DNA from: Daphnia pulex
Lineage: Eukaryota > Arthropoda > Branchiopoda > Diplostraca > Daphniidae
Assembly: GCF_021134715.1 (NCBI RefSeq)
Contig: NC_060027.1
Span: forward strand, 3,410,001 to 3,474,000
DNA: 64,000 bases
Reading direction: 5' to 3'
Below, piece by piece: positions 1-13,413 of this stretch (position 1 is its first letter; every line of letters starts with the position of its first letter). A program made the position numbers and the translations under genes. Under the pieces are notes generated by a model. That model searched no databases. It was not told the DNA's origin and saw nothing but the letters and a program-made list of their open reading frames with translations.

Positions 1-3000
1 TGACTTAACGTCCTGGCGAGTCATACTATCAAAGTGAAATTAGTTTTTTTTTTCGAAAGACAGTTAACTTTAAATATAATAAAAACATGTAGGCTCATGG
101 AAGATAAGGGAAGGTCAGGACTTTTTGGGGGAGAAACGGAGAGGTCGCCAAAACATAAAAGGGAGATCCCCGTTTTTTCACACGGTTCTCTCGGTGACAG
201 GACCCTCTTCTTCTTCTTCCCACACACACACAACTATATACTGTACACCCTTCTCTCCTAGAAATTCAATCAAATCTAATGTATCGACCAAGTCGAAGCT
301 AGAGAAAAAGTGTCGCGTTGCGTCTAGACATGGCAGCCATTGGAGCGATCCACACAAGGAAATCTTGTACTAGTCGGCAATTTTTGACTCGTTTGGCCAT
401 TTCAACATGTGTGTGTGTGTGAGTCTGGTTGCCGTATGTGTTATGTAAAGAACGGCGCAAAGTCTGCGTTGCTTTGCCACGAAGCACAAAGTAAACAATC
501 AATATGGCCGTCAAAATTGGACATGGGGGTCATTTAAATTCCATCACGTTTCCCAACGACGAAACAAGAAAAATAAGGAAAATTTTACGTACCAAAAATC
601 AAGGCTCAAAATCGGCAATCCGGTCACTTGAAATCCCTAACCACGCGACAGAAAAATGGCGAATTCCTCCGCTATCGACGTGTTGTTCACTTGATTAATA
701 TATTTTCCAAAAATAAAATTTCCAAATTCAGTGTTATTTAGACCGTGTCAAACTTGTCGATGGGTTCAATTGGGCACAGACACGATGGACACTTTTTTTG
801 AATGGCAGTTCAGTTCATATAATTGATGAGAGATTAGGAATATATAAATGTGCTCAAGTTTCTTTGAAATTGTGTTTTTAGAGAAGAAGGAGAGCGAAAG
901 ACTTGGAGATCTGACTGGGACGCAGAGTTGGGATTGAATGGAGAGAGACCATGGAGAAAAATGGAAGGGGGCATGGCCAGGACGATTTTTCAGACCCCCC
1001 CTTCTTCTCCTGCCTCCCGGTGCACTACACCCAATGATGGCCCCTCCCCTCTCAAATGGGGTCCGCTGTAAACCGAATGGCGGCTTTCGAACGGGCAACA
1101 CATTCCGGTAAATCTTTTAACAATTTGCACGCAAATCCTGCTACTCATTTTTTATTACCGATTTTATGTTTCACTTGAAAAGATTAAGACTGTTACTGTG
1201 CACTTTCTCGACGGCACAGGCGATTTTCTAGCAGACGATGATAAAAATCCAACACGTGTCTAAACAATCGAGCGCCATCAGGTGGCCATTTTATCGGACA
1301 CAATTTATTCACAGACTTTTACAGCCAGTTGATCGTTTTAAGTTATGTAACACATTCAAGTTATCTCACATTTTACTGGAGATCGGACGAAGGGTAATTC
1401 AATTGATTGCACAAGTAAAAAAACGGAGATATCGACAATTGTAAACAAAAACACAACGGTGAGAGCTTCCATCTATCGGCCAATTCGTAGTGATTGGAGT
1501 CATTTCAAAAATGACTTTCAAGCTCGTACACTTCCGGAGCTGAGCTTCAAGCAACATAACCCCTCCCTTCCTTGAAAAAATGTAAACGTTGTTCCTACTC
1601 GAGTGTCTCATTTTACTAATAAAAAAAAAGAAATAACAAGGCAGAGAGAGACCGTGTCGAAGAGCGCCGGGAGTTCGCAACCTTGATTCATATCTTAGTT
1701 CCTTTTTTTATTTATTTATTTATAATAATAATTCGTCGTACGAGTGCTGCATACAATTTTTTATTTTTTTGTTGTTTAATCCTTCGACACAAATTCCATT
1801 TTCAAAATTTTCCCTGCAGATAAGTTTGTCGTTATGCCGGTATTTTATTGTTACAATAGATTCCAGCGCTATCTGTGGCAAGTAATAGCTCTTTCAGAGG
1901 CTTGTGTGTGTATAGAACTCGATCTTCACATCGCCTTAAGCCCTTCTCCAATTTGAAACATGGAGACTTCTTGCATCAGAGATCAGCAGACCAAAGTACA
2001 CGGCGAACCAACTCACGAAAAAACAAAAAAAGTATTCCAAATATTTTGTCTCCCAAGTTATTCTGCCTTCGGGGAAATGAATGCAAAAATTGTGAACGCA
2101 AAAATGATTTAAATGTCTCTAAAAGTGATCCTTCATTCGAATCTGCCTGTATCCCATATTTGTCCACTACTTAATAAGAATGCATTTTAAATTAAAAAAG
2201 CGCATAAACTTGGATCCGATCAACGAATATATAATTTAGTCCAATATAGGACCTTCGTTTTATTACAGCGTTGCTGTCCGGTTACACTCTGTTTGCGGCA
2301 GGATTCCTTAATGCATTTTGTCACATATTGACCGAGTTTTTCCTTTTATTGAAAAATGTCAATCATTCCAATAATTTTTACCGAAAATGCCGAACCCATT
2401 TTCAACAAATTCGTGTAGAAATTCATGCACATTTCTCTGTGGGTTTTTTTTTTTTTGAAGATTTATCTTTATTTGTTACGTTGCGCCATATAGTTTAAGA
2501 GTCCCGATCCATGAATACCAAAAGTTCACACTAAACAATCAACTAAACGATAATCATTTGCACTTACCTGCTAACTGATAGAGTAATAATGTGTTGCCTA
2601 TACAGCCCGATCTGTCGTGAAGAAACAAATAGGACTCCCGTGTGATAAAATTGTTAGCGAGTTAAGACTAACTCACAAAATACGTAAGAAATTCGAAGCT
2701 TTATAAGCCTCAGAAGAAGAGAGGCATTATTAAATGTTGCTGGTTCAGCTTCGAAATCTTTTTTAACTGGTTTACTATACATCAATCCGGCCACGGATCG
2801 AAAGTCAAGTTGATTTATTTACGGAACTTATCAGTGATTGATCGAATGACAAAAATGGATTTCCCCTATCAAATTTCTCTTTCTCTTTTGTCTTTTTAGT
2901 TGCAGAGTCGATTGATACCAGAACAAGGTACGTCCTTTGATTCCAACGCGCAACGTCTCTCATAAGGAAATGGATAGTTATATTTGAATGGATGCGCCTT

Positions 3001-5355
3001 TTTGACTAGTTATTATTCGCGGATTTGGCTAGTTGGTCGTCGTGCTGCATCATATCATTACTCTTCGAGATTGTCGCTCTGTGTTCTGAATTTTCTGTGT
3101 GTGTCTAGGGTATTCGCCGCCGTCGCCTTTACCTTGGCCTTGGTTTAGATATATCTATGGCCTGGTGATTGGATGGGAGATGTGTATAGACACACACACT
3201 GGGCATGTGTGTTCACATAAAGGCACCTTGTCTCTTTCAACAGCACACAACCAGCATCGTCGCAAGTCTGATTTGAATACACCTTTTTATGGCGTGGAGA
3301 ATGTCGTTGGATTGCCGGATCTCTTGTATGGCAGCGCAGGGATTTTCCCCTTTTAACAATTTTTAATGAACACACACACACATACTGGGCTATTTGTACA
3401 CACAGCGCTTTAGGGGGCTTGTGTGCTGCAACTGGGACGATCGAGGTGGTCGATAAGTAATTTCTCAATAATCAATGGAATTGTTTTAATGAAAAAAAAA
3501 AAGGACTGAATTCCAATTGGTTTATATACTTGTATCGAAGAATCCCGCCCTCCGGGAGCAATTCTTACATAGTCTGCAAGCCAATGCGCTAACAAAGGCT
3601 ATCTCTTCATCCGCAGCCAAGTCGTGAGCTGTGTGTCTTTTTTCGGGGAGTCATTGGTGTAACTGGAGAACCGTGAAGCGAAAACAAGGTTCGTTCCTTA
3701 TTTCTACCTTCGCCAAAATTAGGCAATTGGAAAAAAAGAGACATTGTCAATATAATATAGACCGGTATTACGTCATTTCCATCATTGATTTTTGGTTGAG
3801 CAATTTCATCTCGGATTAAGTGGAGTTAAACGGGAGCTATAACAATTCGTGACTGGATTGAACTTATAGGTCCTATATATTAAACTTTAAAAGGTACAGC
3901 AGCCGCGTCCTCAACGACCTTTTCGTGTGAGGACCCGTACATTTCCAGCACTTTCCAGGACACTTTCATTTTTCTTTGGCTGAAATTCGAACGCTCTTGA
4001 CTTAATTTCCCTCATCTTTGCCACTTTTTGCGCAACGTCGATTGAGAACCTGATTGTTGGGTGTCTGGTGGCCAGTCTTCCCTTTGTTTCTGTATAAGCT
4101 AATCATGTTATATAATTTAGAAAAAACACGGGTTTGAAAACATAAAGTAAAAGGTACAGTATTTTTCTGTTCTTTGAAAAACCTGATTATTGTCGATATA
4201 ATTTCCCAGTGAAAGTGAACTTGATTGAAAAAATTGGCAAATCCATAATAATGGCAAACATATCTAGAGCAAATAGACAAATGAAATCCGTGTTGGATCA
4301 CATACTTTCTTTCGGGCGATATACTATTTAATTATTTATACATTCATATACAAAATATCCGACTGCTCCTTCCGTGAATTCCAGGAATGCCATGGAGTTG
4401 ACCAAGTTGGGTGAGTTTGGAAGTTATATTCTTTTGAAAAAAACAAGTCTGACGACGACATTTCAACATGCATTTCAGAGTGGTGCACTGGTCGGCAAGA
4501 AGAAGAAAAAGCTGCTGCTGCTTGTGAGGGGCTTTCGGTTAGTTTGAAAGATTACAAGTGACGCTGCCGGACAAGTTGAAGAGAATAGTTTCGATTGACA
4601 TCATTCCGCCCTTTTTTTTCCCCCCGGAGATGGTCATATGAATTAATCTCAGATTTTTCCTATACAGCCAGCATTGTTGTTTTTATTAAACGAACATGTT
4701 ATTTGACCGAATTAAACATTCCGTGAGCTGCGAACTCAGCCGAGCGTGTGAGGTTGGCTGCTGGAGCAGGAAGGGCATGGAACACCACCACGGGTGTGGC
4801 GGCAGGTTTTTTTTTTCATCTCTCCATTCATGAATGAACCTGCCTGCGAAATATTTAAAAAAACATCCAAATGCGTCCATTTCAGTGTCAGGTTAGATGA
4901 TCATTCCAAATGATATCCTCCTCCCAGTTTTTCTTCTTAAAGTGATGGCATAGAAATGATACGCATCGCAAAAGTTGTCAAGATCATTTAAAGGTTTTTG
5001 GTTTGCTGTTTTGTAATAATACGATCATCTTTTATTCCACTCTAACTTGAGTGATTCAATCAAATTATTATTTAAAAAAACAACTCCCGTTGGCCGTTAC
5101 TAATAATGGGGCCACCAAATCGTAAAAGATATTTCAACTAAGGAGTTTCTTAATCATTTATTGCCAAAATAAACCTCGCTTATCAAACCAATTAAAAAAT
5201 TTCAATCAGTTCGCAAAGAGGGGTAAAGAATTTGAATTGTAAAACAAGTCAATTTGCAACCGGTCTTTCCCGACCGTCTGTATTGTCTCTCCCGTTTAAT
5301 CGAAACATTTTTTTCCCCCTCTCCCAAATAAGGAACAACATACCAGATTGATTAA
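1..5355. other. Gene-poor stretch, no gene recognised
   Basis: No open reading frame here resembles a known family. The stretch holds AT-rich DNA, short CA/TG runs (about 407-421, 3190-3200 and 3369-3380) and homopolymer runs. There is a weak candidate for a tiny spliced ORF: ATG at 4391, a donor-like GTGAGT about 20 bases on, and an acceptor at about 4477, giving roughly 33 residues. It has no recognisable similarity and I do not call it a gene. The last few hundred bases should include the 3' UTR of the minus-strand methionyl-tRNA synthetase gene. Confidence 0.5.
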
Positions 5356-8300
5356 TCATTTTTGTTGCCCCTTTTTCTTCCCTTTACTGGCGGCTGGATT
5401 GGCCGGAGCAGCGGGGTCTTTACCTTCGGCCAGAGCCAATTGTTTCTTCAAATCCAGGAGAACAGCTACGGCCGCATCGATGGAAGCCTTGTCTGCTTTG
5501 GCAGTTTTCAACCCACGAACTTTGTCGCCCTTAAAATAATATTATTTGAGAGTTGTTAAATCATGATTAAAAGTGAGCACTAGAGCGGATGCAATCAATC
5601 ATCTAATAATATTTTTGTTTTTAATTTTCATTCAACCTGTTCGGCAACTTGTTTGGTCAGATTTTCAAGGTCGCTGGATGACGGCGTAGGCTTCTCGGTT
5701 GCTGCAGGTGCTGGCGCTTGATGGATTTGTTTGGCTGATTCCTCCGCAGTAGCCAACCTTTTCTTCAAATCTAAAAGTTCAGCTACGGCAGCTGTAACAA
5801 TGGATTTCTCGGCCTTGGCAGCTTTCAACTGGCGCACTTTGTCACCCTTTGGGAAAGAAATTAAAAGATGTTAAAAGTGTACATGGAGAAAAGAAGTGTA
5901 GCTCAATGAATCCACCAAACCTGCTGGGCCACTCTCAGTGCCAGATTTTCTGGTGTTTCAAGGCTGTCTGAAGCTGCTTCTTTTGCCACTGGAGTAGCTG
6001 CTGGATTCCCTGGAGGAGGAGGAGCAGCGGATCCAACTTGGGCGCCAGAAAACTTTTGCTTCAATTCGTCTATAAGTGACTGTTCAATCTTCTGGAATAG
6101 GGGGGCAGGCTTGCCGATCCGGTGGCCGGCAGGCAGACGACAAGTGAATTCCGGAATCAAATGGTTGACGTCTGATGTGACACCCAATTGTTCCTGAAGT
6201 TTTCCAGATAGGTTTGGCATGTACGGGAGTAACATGACCGACAATTGACAAATAATGTTGGCGCATAGACCAATGACTGTTCCGGCCCTCTTCTTCTCTT
6301 CATCTTTGGTACTCTTAATCAACACCCAGGGCTGGGCAGCTTGCATCAATTGATTGCCTAGACGTGAGATGCTAAAGATGGGTCTGATGGCATCGCGTAA
6401 CTTTGCATTCTCCAATAGAGAAATGTATTGCTTCAGTTCGCGGTTGATTCGAACTAGCAACATGTTTTCTTCTTGACCCAGTGTCATGGAAGGAACACAA
6501 CTGTCGTAGTTCTTCTCCAGGAAACTCAGAGCTCTGTTATTGGATAAAACCGGACAATGTAAAACGTCGGCATTCTCGAAAAAGTTAACAATTTTTTAGG
6601 TACCGGTTGGCGAAATTGCCAAGGTTGTTGAGTAGTTCAGTGTTGTTCTTAGTCATCAAATCAGCCCATGAAAAAGTCGAATCTTGTGATTCCGGACGGA
6701 CGTAAAGCAGATAAAAGCGCCAGACATCAGCTGGAATGCCCGTTTCCTGGGCATTGTTACCAAAAACCCCGACACCACGACTCTTGGAGAACTTGCCATC
6801 CTCGTAATTGAGATATTCTAATGAAACAGTAGAAAGCTTTAAACATTCTCTTCTAGTCAACTGGAAATACGAGTTAAACGGAATGTTCGCATACCAGTGG
6901 CAATCAGATGATTGACCAGCGTGTACGGGTCGTGTGTGCCCAATTGAGATGAAGGGAAGACAACGGAATGGAAGGGAACATTGTCCTTGGCCATGAATTC
7001 GTAATGGACGACCTGCTCGCGATTCTTCCACCAGCGTTCCCATTCTTCCGTGTAGCAAGCCGTGATGCTCAAGTACCCAATGGGGGCATCAAACCACACG
7101 TAAAAGACCTGTGTGCACACAAATTCCGAACATGCCATTATTACAGTTCTAGATAAATCTCAAGTACAGTTTTGTCACCTTGTCAGTGTATCCTTCAAGA
7201 GGGACAGGAGTGCCCCATTTCAAGTCACGAGTTATGCAACGTGGCTTCAACCCTTCCTTAACCCAGGAATTTGCAATGACGCGGGCGTTATGAGTCCATC
7301 CAGCTGTCACACTTTCCATCCAGCTTGTCAACTTATCCTCAATCTGCAATAGTTTAAATCGAATGAGCGAAATCAAATCAAAACCAAACTAAAAATGTTA
7401 TAAACCTTTGGTAAATTGAGGAAAAGGTGCTTAGACGTCTTAATCACGGGAGTATGACGACACATTTTACATCTTGGTAACTTGAGTTCAACGGCATTGA
7501 CCAGCTTGCCGCATTTGTCACACTGATCACCTCTGGCATCTTCGTAACCACACAAGGGACAAGTGCCTTCCACGAACCGATCAGCCAAAAATCTAGTAAC
7601 GAATTTCACGGAATGACATTAGGATATTTTTTTCTGGCGAATTTAAGAGAAAAAACAGATCGTTACATCTTGCAATGCTCGCACAACAGCTGTTCCATAG
7701 TATCCTCCACCAAGTAATTGTTGTGATGTAATTTCAAGAAAATGTCTTGAGCAATCCTAGTAATCATTATGAGTCAGCAATACAATTTTAATCAAAACTT
7801 TTAATGAAATACTTGGTTTGATTGGGGGTAGTAGTACGTCCGAAATGGTCGAAGCTGATATCAAACCATTTGTAAACTTCATCGTGAAGTTTAAAGTATT
7901 TATCGCAAATTTGCTGCGGAGTTAAACCTTCTTCCAATGCTTTAGTTTCCGTAGCTGTTCCATACTCGTCTGTTCCGCAAATATACAACGTGTTGTAGTT
8001 TCCTGTAAACATATATATAATTAGAATTTGAATTAATAGTCACAATTAACAAAGAAAACTTACGCAATCGGCAGTAGCGAGCAAATACATCAGCTGAGAG
8101 CACACAACCAATAATATTGCCCAAATGGGGGAAATTGTTGACGTAAGGTAAGGCGCTCGTAATCAGAATATTGCGTTCTCCTTCAACAGGTAACCTGTAG
8201 AGAAATAAACGATTAGATTTCAATTTAAAATCACAGTTAATAAAATCTTGATTAAGTAAAAGAGTAGACAAACAAGTTTATCACGTTTACCAAGAACAAT

Positions 8301-10266
8301 TTTTCCTTTCTCTTGGGAACTGAGCATCGGCCTAAACTGTCTGGACTTTGTGATATTACTGTACACGTGTAAGTAATTTTAAGTTGGTAAAAGAAAATAG
8401 TAATCTCATCAAGCAAAAAAAAACTCAATATATATATATCTAGCACAATAGTTTATCGCTTCTTTTCCTTCGTTTAACAAGGTCAAATTATAACCTTGTG
8501 TCAACACCCCAATGGCGCGTATTACTTATCTGCCAGACAGCTCTAGCAAAGTAATGTAAAATATTTGTTTTAATACTAAACTAGTCATTAATCGAAGGAA
8601 AGTATGATAAATTATCAGTGGAATTCATTTAAGAAGAGGGTGAGAGAGATTTTCTCCAAAAAATTTCCCTCTTTTTTCCTTTCTTTAAGCATTCAGCCAT
8701 GCCTTTAGGTAATGCAAGGTCACGCACCATCCCATCAGAAAAATGCAACGAAAGGAAGGAGGAGGTGGAGAGAGAGAAAGAAAAAAGATGGCGGATTTTC
8801 CCCCCTTCGACTAGCCTAGTATGACCTCGGCTGACCTAACTCAAGGTCAATCCCCTTTGGTTCTCGTTTCCTTTTTTCCAAATAAAAAGCCGGGAGATGT
8901 TCAGAAATTCATCAGTTCAACGTTGTCTCTTAGTACACTCACTTGTCTCAGCACAATTCCATTTCAAGCTTGCCATTACCACCCTGTTGCTACCAGCGCC
9001 TCAGAGCTCTACACAGAAAGCTGTTTTAATTCGACACTACATGTATCTAGTATGACCAGTTATTACGAGTCACTGGGTATTCATTGTAGGGTCGAACAAT
9101 TTCAGCCATTTTCATCAGTTCGTGCTTCAGTAGATTGGACTAGTAACTTAACCTTTACTGTTTGTTTGAACCTACATTTTTTTGCTCGACTGGTGCTCTT
9201 GGTTGCTCGGTCTTTAGGATTATGATTTAACATTCCTAAAGCTCGGCTAGCAGGATCCACCAATTAAGCTTAGACTACTTACAATCTACGTAATACTTAC
9301 ACTGGATGGATGATGGTTTTTGGCTTTGGGATGTTACTTTGGGCCCAGTATCTGACTGCCTCTTCTATTTCCTCTGCGCTGATAGCTGCTTCTTCCTGAA
9401 AAGATTGAAAAAATAACCTGGTATTAGTCTAGGTGAACTTTGCCCAGATTAGACTTGTAATTGTTAGTCACTGGGTAAAGTTTGTCCGTTGACTAGTTCC
9501 ACTTACCTCTTCTGCCTGTTCAGCATGTGTCTCCTTGATCTTGAAATTCATTTTTGAAGCTGTTGCCTGCAGAAAATTTGATTTAGTTTAAGTCCAGTTT
9601 TACATACCCCATAGAATGTATTTAATATCTCTGGGTTATGATTAAGACTGGGCAAAAGCTATTTGCCACAACGAGTAATGAAAACTTTGAAAAACTGTCA
9701 TGTGTACTACAATAATTTTGAAATAAAAATACATTTACCTTAAACTGATCGCTTGTGTACATTTGGTTGAACCACTTCATTAGAGTTGAGTAGCTATCCA
9801 TGAGCTTTCCGTTGGAGAGTTCTAGTAGGGAACTAAACACTATCACGTCAGCTGCAGATAATGAATTCTGAAATTTGTGAAAGGTTATTAAGACGCATTA
9901 ATTATTATCAATATAGCATCTTACTCCAATAAGAAACTTGTTGCGAGTGGATTTATCAAGATGTTCTAACACAGTGACGAGTTGATGAGGCTGTTTGTTG
10001 GTCAATGCCTGCACTTCAGGTTGTAGGATTGTACTCTCCCAATCCATCCATTTGTCTTGTGATGGATTAACTTTCTTGTGGCCATTTAAACAGAATAGAT
10101 ACCATACAGCCGAGTTGGACGAGAAAAGTCGACAGTCTTCGTTGATGATAAGAACTGGTTTCTCAGCCGATGGCGTGATTTCTAGTTCGATCGGGATATT
10201 GAGATATTCTGCTGCCAGCAAAACCTTCAATCCGGAAAGATCGTTGGAACGTGTAATCAGTTTCAT
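5356..10266 (-). CDS. MARS1: Cytosolic methionyl-tRNA synthetase with two WHEP domains (14 exons)
   Basis: The enzyme charges tRNA-Met with methionine in the cytosol. Fourteen exons join in frame, with canonical splice sites where checked, to about 937 residues: 9925-10266, 9739-9867, 9507-9566, 9301-9395, 8064-8194, 7813-8002, 7667-7756, 7406-7592, 7179-7343, 6895-7108, 6604-6817, 5921-6533, 5637-5846, 5356-5529. Order of domains: GST-like N-terminal domain (exons 1-2), linker, class I catalytic core with the HIGH-type motif PHLGNIIG, zinc-knuckle cysteines ([17 protein letters not shown]), the KMSKS-type motif KFSKSRG, the anticodon-binding helical domain, then two WHEP helix-turn-helix segments ([15 protein letters not shown] and [15 protein letters not shown]) and a Lys-rich tail ([10 protein letters not shown]). 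The human protein has 900 residues and one WHEP domain, so the second copy is the main difference. The start at 10266 begins the GST-like domain and faces COG6 across a short shared promoter. The intron 8195-9300 is unusually long for this gene and holds nothing I recognise. Confidence 0.96.
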
Positions 10267-10646
10267 TTTTCTAATGAAGTATTAAAGCTTAACACATGTC
10301 AAGATCTGAAGAAAATTTTTGAGAGGGGATCTTTTCGTCTGTATAATTATTGAAGGTTAGGCTAATCAGTATCTGCTAAAATTGACAAGTAAAAATGAAA
10401 TGATAACGCGTGTTCGAATCAATTATGATAGTACCCCAACAATTAACTTTCCTCTGATCACCGTTTATAAATTTTAAGAACGTTATTTAGCATTATGAAG
10501 TCTAAAAATGGTTTTTGTCTGGTGTCCATTTTTAAAAATCACTCCTTTGAATCTGCAACGTGTCAACATACTGCAGACGAATTCCTGCCGCTGTCAACTG
10601 GGTAAACTATTTGCTATTCGATCCCACACAAATTTTTGAAAATAAA
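10267..10646. promoter_or_regulatory. Divergent promoter between MARS1 and COG6
   Basis: The start codons of MARS1 (minus) and COG6 (plus) lie 380 bp apart, facing away from each other, so this interval must hold both 5' UTRs and both promoters. I see no clear TATA box at a sensible distance from either start, as is usual for housekeeping genes. The call rests on gene arrangement, not on a recognised motif. Confidence 0.6.
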
Positions 10647-13280
10647 ATGGAATCAAGTGTGGAAAAAGCCAATCCTTTGGCAAAAAAACTAGCCAAAATT
10701 CAAGACAATCAATTTGAAAATGACAAAGTATTTTATTCTTATACCTTATTCAATTTGGTTTCTAGAAACATTTTATTTTCGTTAGGATACGCTTGAAGCC
10801 CTGAAGGAATTGTCAACCTTTTTCAGCGAAAACAGTATTCGAACTCGTAGGAATCTTCGTGGCGAGATTGAAGGAAGAAGCTTGGCAATTAATCAGGTAG
10901 CCTACTGATGAAGTTTAATTAATTTACAAAACAAACAAACAATGCATAACATTTATTTTCGTATAACTTGAAATAGGATATTTTTAAAGCTTTCCATCAA
11001 GTCAAAGAGGGTAAACAGATAATTTCACAGATTTTGTAATGATAAAATAACAGAGCAAGCAATTTTCCTTGATTTAGCACTAAATGATGTGCACTCTCAA
11101 GTATTATTCATGGATCAAAGCTGCAAAGGAATGTCAACCAAACTTGCTGCTGTGAAAACAAGAACTCATCAATTAATGTCTCAAATGACTAGTTTTCAAA
11201 CTGCAAGGTCGGTCCAATAAAAAAACAAAAACAAACTACAACTAATGTTATTTGTGTGGTTTTAGCAATCAGTTAAGTATGGAACAAATGGTGGCCAGCA
11301 AAATGATTGAAACCTTCCAACTAACACCTGCAGAAGTGACAGAATTGCAAAGCTTTGACCGATCTGTCAATCCAGAGTTTTTTACAGCATTGAGGAAATC
11401 TAAGCATATCCATCAACAATGTAAGCAACTCCTTCAAAGTGGCCACCAAACTACTGCTTTCGAAATAATGGAGCAAATGGCGTCCTATCAAGAGACAGCG
11501 CTGGAAAGACTTTACCGTTGGACGCAAAACCAATGCAGGAACGTTGATTCACCAGATTCAAATATTTTGCTTACCCAAGCGATTTCGTGCCTTCAGGATC
11601 GGCCCATTTTGCTTAAGCAAGTCGAACCAATTTCCATCTTATTTTTACGATAAAGATATTTATTTGTGTGTATGTGTGTCAAACTGTCAATTTAGATACG
11701 TTGTTGATGAATATTGCACCGTACGCCGTGGATTGGTTGCGAGATCATTTCTTGATGCCTTAACTGTGGGTGGCCCTTATGGAACTCCTCGACCAATTGA
11801 GCTCCATGCTCATGACCCTGCTCGTAAAGCATTTAATTAAACTTTAAGCTATTAGAAATTTTCTTACATTGGTACGCTATTACAGGTTATGTTGGAGACA
11901 TGCTCGCTTGGCTTCACCAAATGACTCCAACCGAAAAGGAAAATGCACAAGCGCTTCTTAAAGGCTGCGACAAGTCAGGTGAATTTTATGACACGCATGG
12001 TAATTTTATTTGTATTTAAAATACGTTTTTATTTATTTTATTTGTGCAGACATAGGCGAGTTAGTAAAAGGCGCCTTGTCAAATATTACCGAAGGCGTGT
12101 GCCGCCCGTTGCGTTTGCGTTTAGAACAAGTGATCTCGCCTGACATTGGTCCTGCTGTACTGCACACCTTGTCAGGACTAATTCGATTTTATCTCAACAC
12201 TATTGGCGAGGTATGCATTTGGAAAGAGTCCATTCTCCATAAAGAAATATCGAACCGCTGTTTGTGTAACAAACAAACAGATCACATATTTTAATCGTTA
12301 TTCTTTGGAATTTCAGGTGGTGCCAAACAGTGCGTTGATAGAAACTCTGAACGACATATTCGATCAATGCCATCACACGTTTTTGACTTCCTTAGAGTCT
12401 CACGTTCATAGGCTTTTAGAGAGAATTCAGCCTCCAAGCCAGGATTTAAGTCCTTCTCTCGGAGTTAATCAGCTTCTAAATTTATTAAGGGATGTTCTCT
12501 CAGGAGGACATATAGTAGATGCACAAGCCTCCGACGTTGCTGAAGTATGATTATCATTTAGTTTTTTAATGTGGAAATGAATAATCATAATTGTGTAAAA
12601 CTCAGGTGGTGAGCAGAGTTTTGGACCCCTTGATGCAATTTATAGAAAATACTGCTGGTCGTCTTCCAAGAGTTGATCAAGCTGCTTACACCCTCAATTG
12701 TGTCTACCAGATTCACTCATCTCTGTCTCTTTATGAACATGTTGAAGAACGCTTGGAGAATTTACAGGTAACTTTAAACATTGGACGGCTGTTTTTAAGC
12801 ACTTCTTCATGCATTTTAATTTTCAGGGACTAATGGAAAATCAGCTAACACTTTTGAGCACTGAGCAAGCCACAAGCCTTATTCACAGTTTGGGATTGGG
12901 TCCAGTGTGTGCCCTTTTGCAAAATCAAAATGATGGAGAATTGTTGTCTAACATCCCAGGAATGGACTCTTCTAGTTTGCAATCATTTCTGGTATTTGTT
13001 TTCCTCCTCCAGTTTTGATTACAATGTTATTGATATTTAAATTTACGCTCAGATCAAATTGGATGCCTTGCTGGGAGCCCCAGATGCGTTACAGCTTGCT
13101 CAGTGGAAATTGTTGATCAGCGGCTCTCACAGAAAAATAATCCAACGACGTGCGCTTGACACCGTACTTTCCATTTATGAGCAGCTGTATGATGCTGTTC
13201 ACAACCCAGCTAATTGTTATGAAAATCCATCAAGTATTATGCCAAGAACACCTCAGCAAGTTAGAAATTTACTTGCATGA
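10647..13280 (+). CDS. COG6: Conserved oligomeric Golgi complex subunit 6 (12 exons)
   Basis: COG6 belongs to lobe B of the COG tethering complex, which guides vesicles back to and within the Golgi. Exons: 10647-10727, 10786-10896, 10977-11010, 11078-11207, 11266-11616, 11696-11823, 11886-11978, 12050-12210, 12317-12544, 12606-12767, 12827-12991, 13053-13280. They total 1872 nt and 623 residues, against 657 in human. Family landmarks in order are [44 protein letters not shown] and the C-terminal [12 protein letters not shown]. The N-terminal third is mostly helical, as expected for COG lobes. The intron after 11616 starts with GCAAGT rather than GT, and its phase requires that GC donor; all others are GT-AG. 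The 3' end converges with a small minus-strand gene, so their 3' UTRs probably overlap. Confidence 0.96.
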
Positions 13281-13413
13281 TTATACTGTCAGAGGGATAT
13301 TTTTTTATACATATTTTCACTTTAAGAAAGATTTTCTAAATAATTTAATTTGTCAAAATTTACTTTGTAGAATCCCTACAAGGTTGTTACACAAAAAATT
13401 ACATTGCTGAGCA

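Noticed and set aside
4391-4561. Possible spliced ORF of about 33 residues
   Set aside because: Too short, with weak splice context and no similarity; chance is likely.
8821-9225. 134-codon plus-strand ORF inside a MARS1 intron
   Set aside because: No family similarity, no promoter or splice signals of note; Ser/Thr-rich composition looks random.
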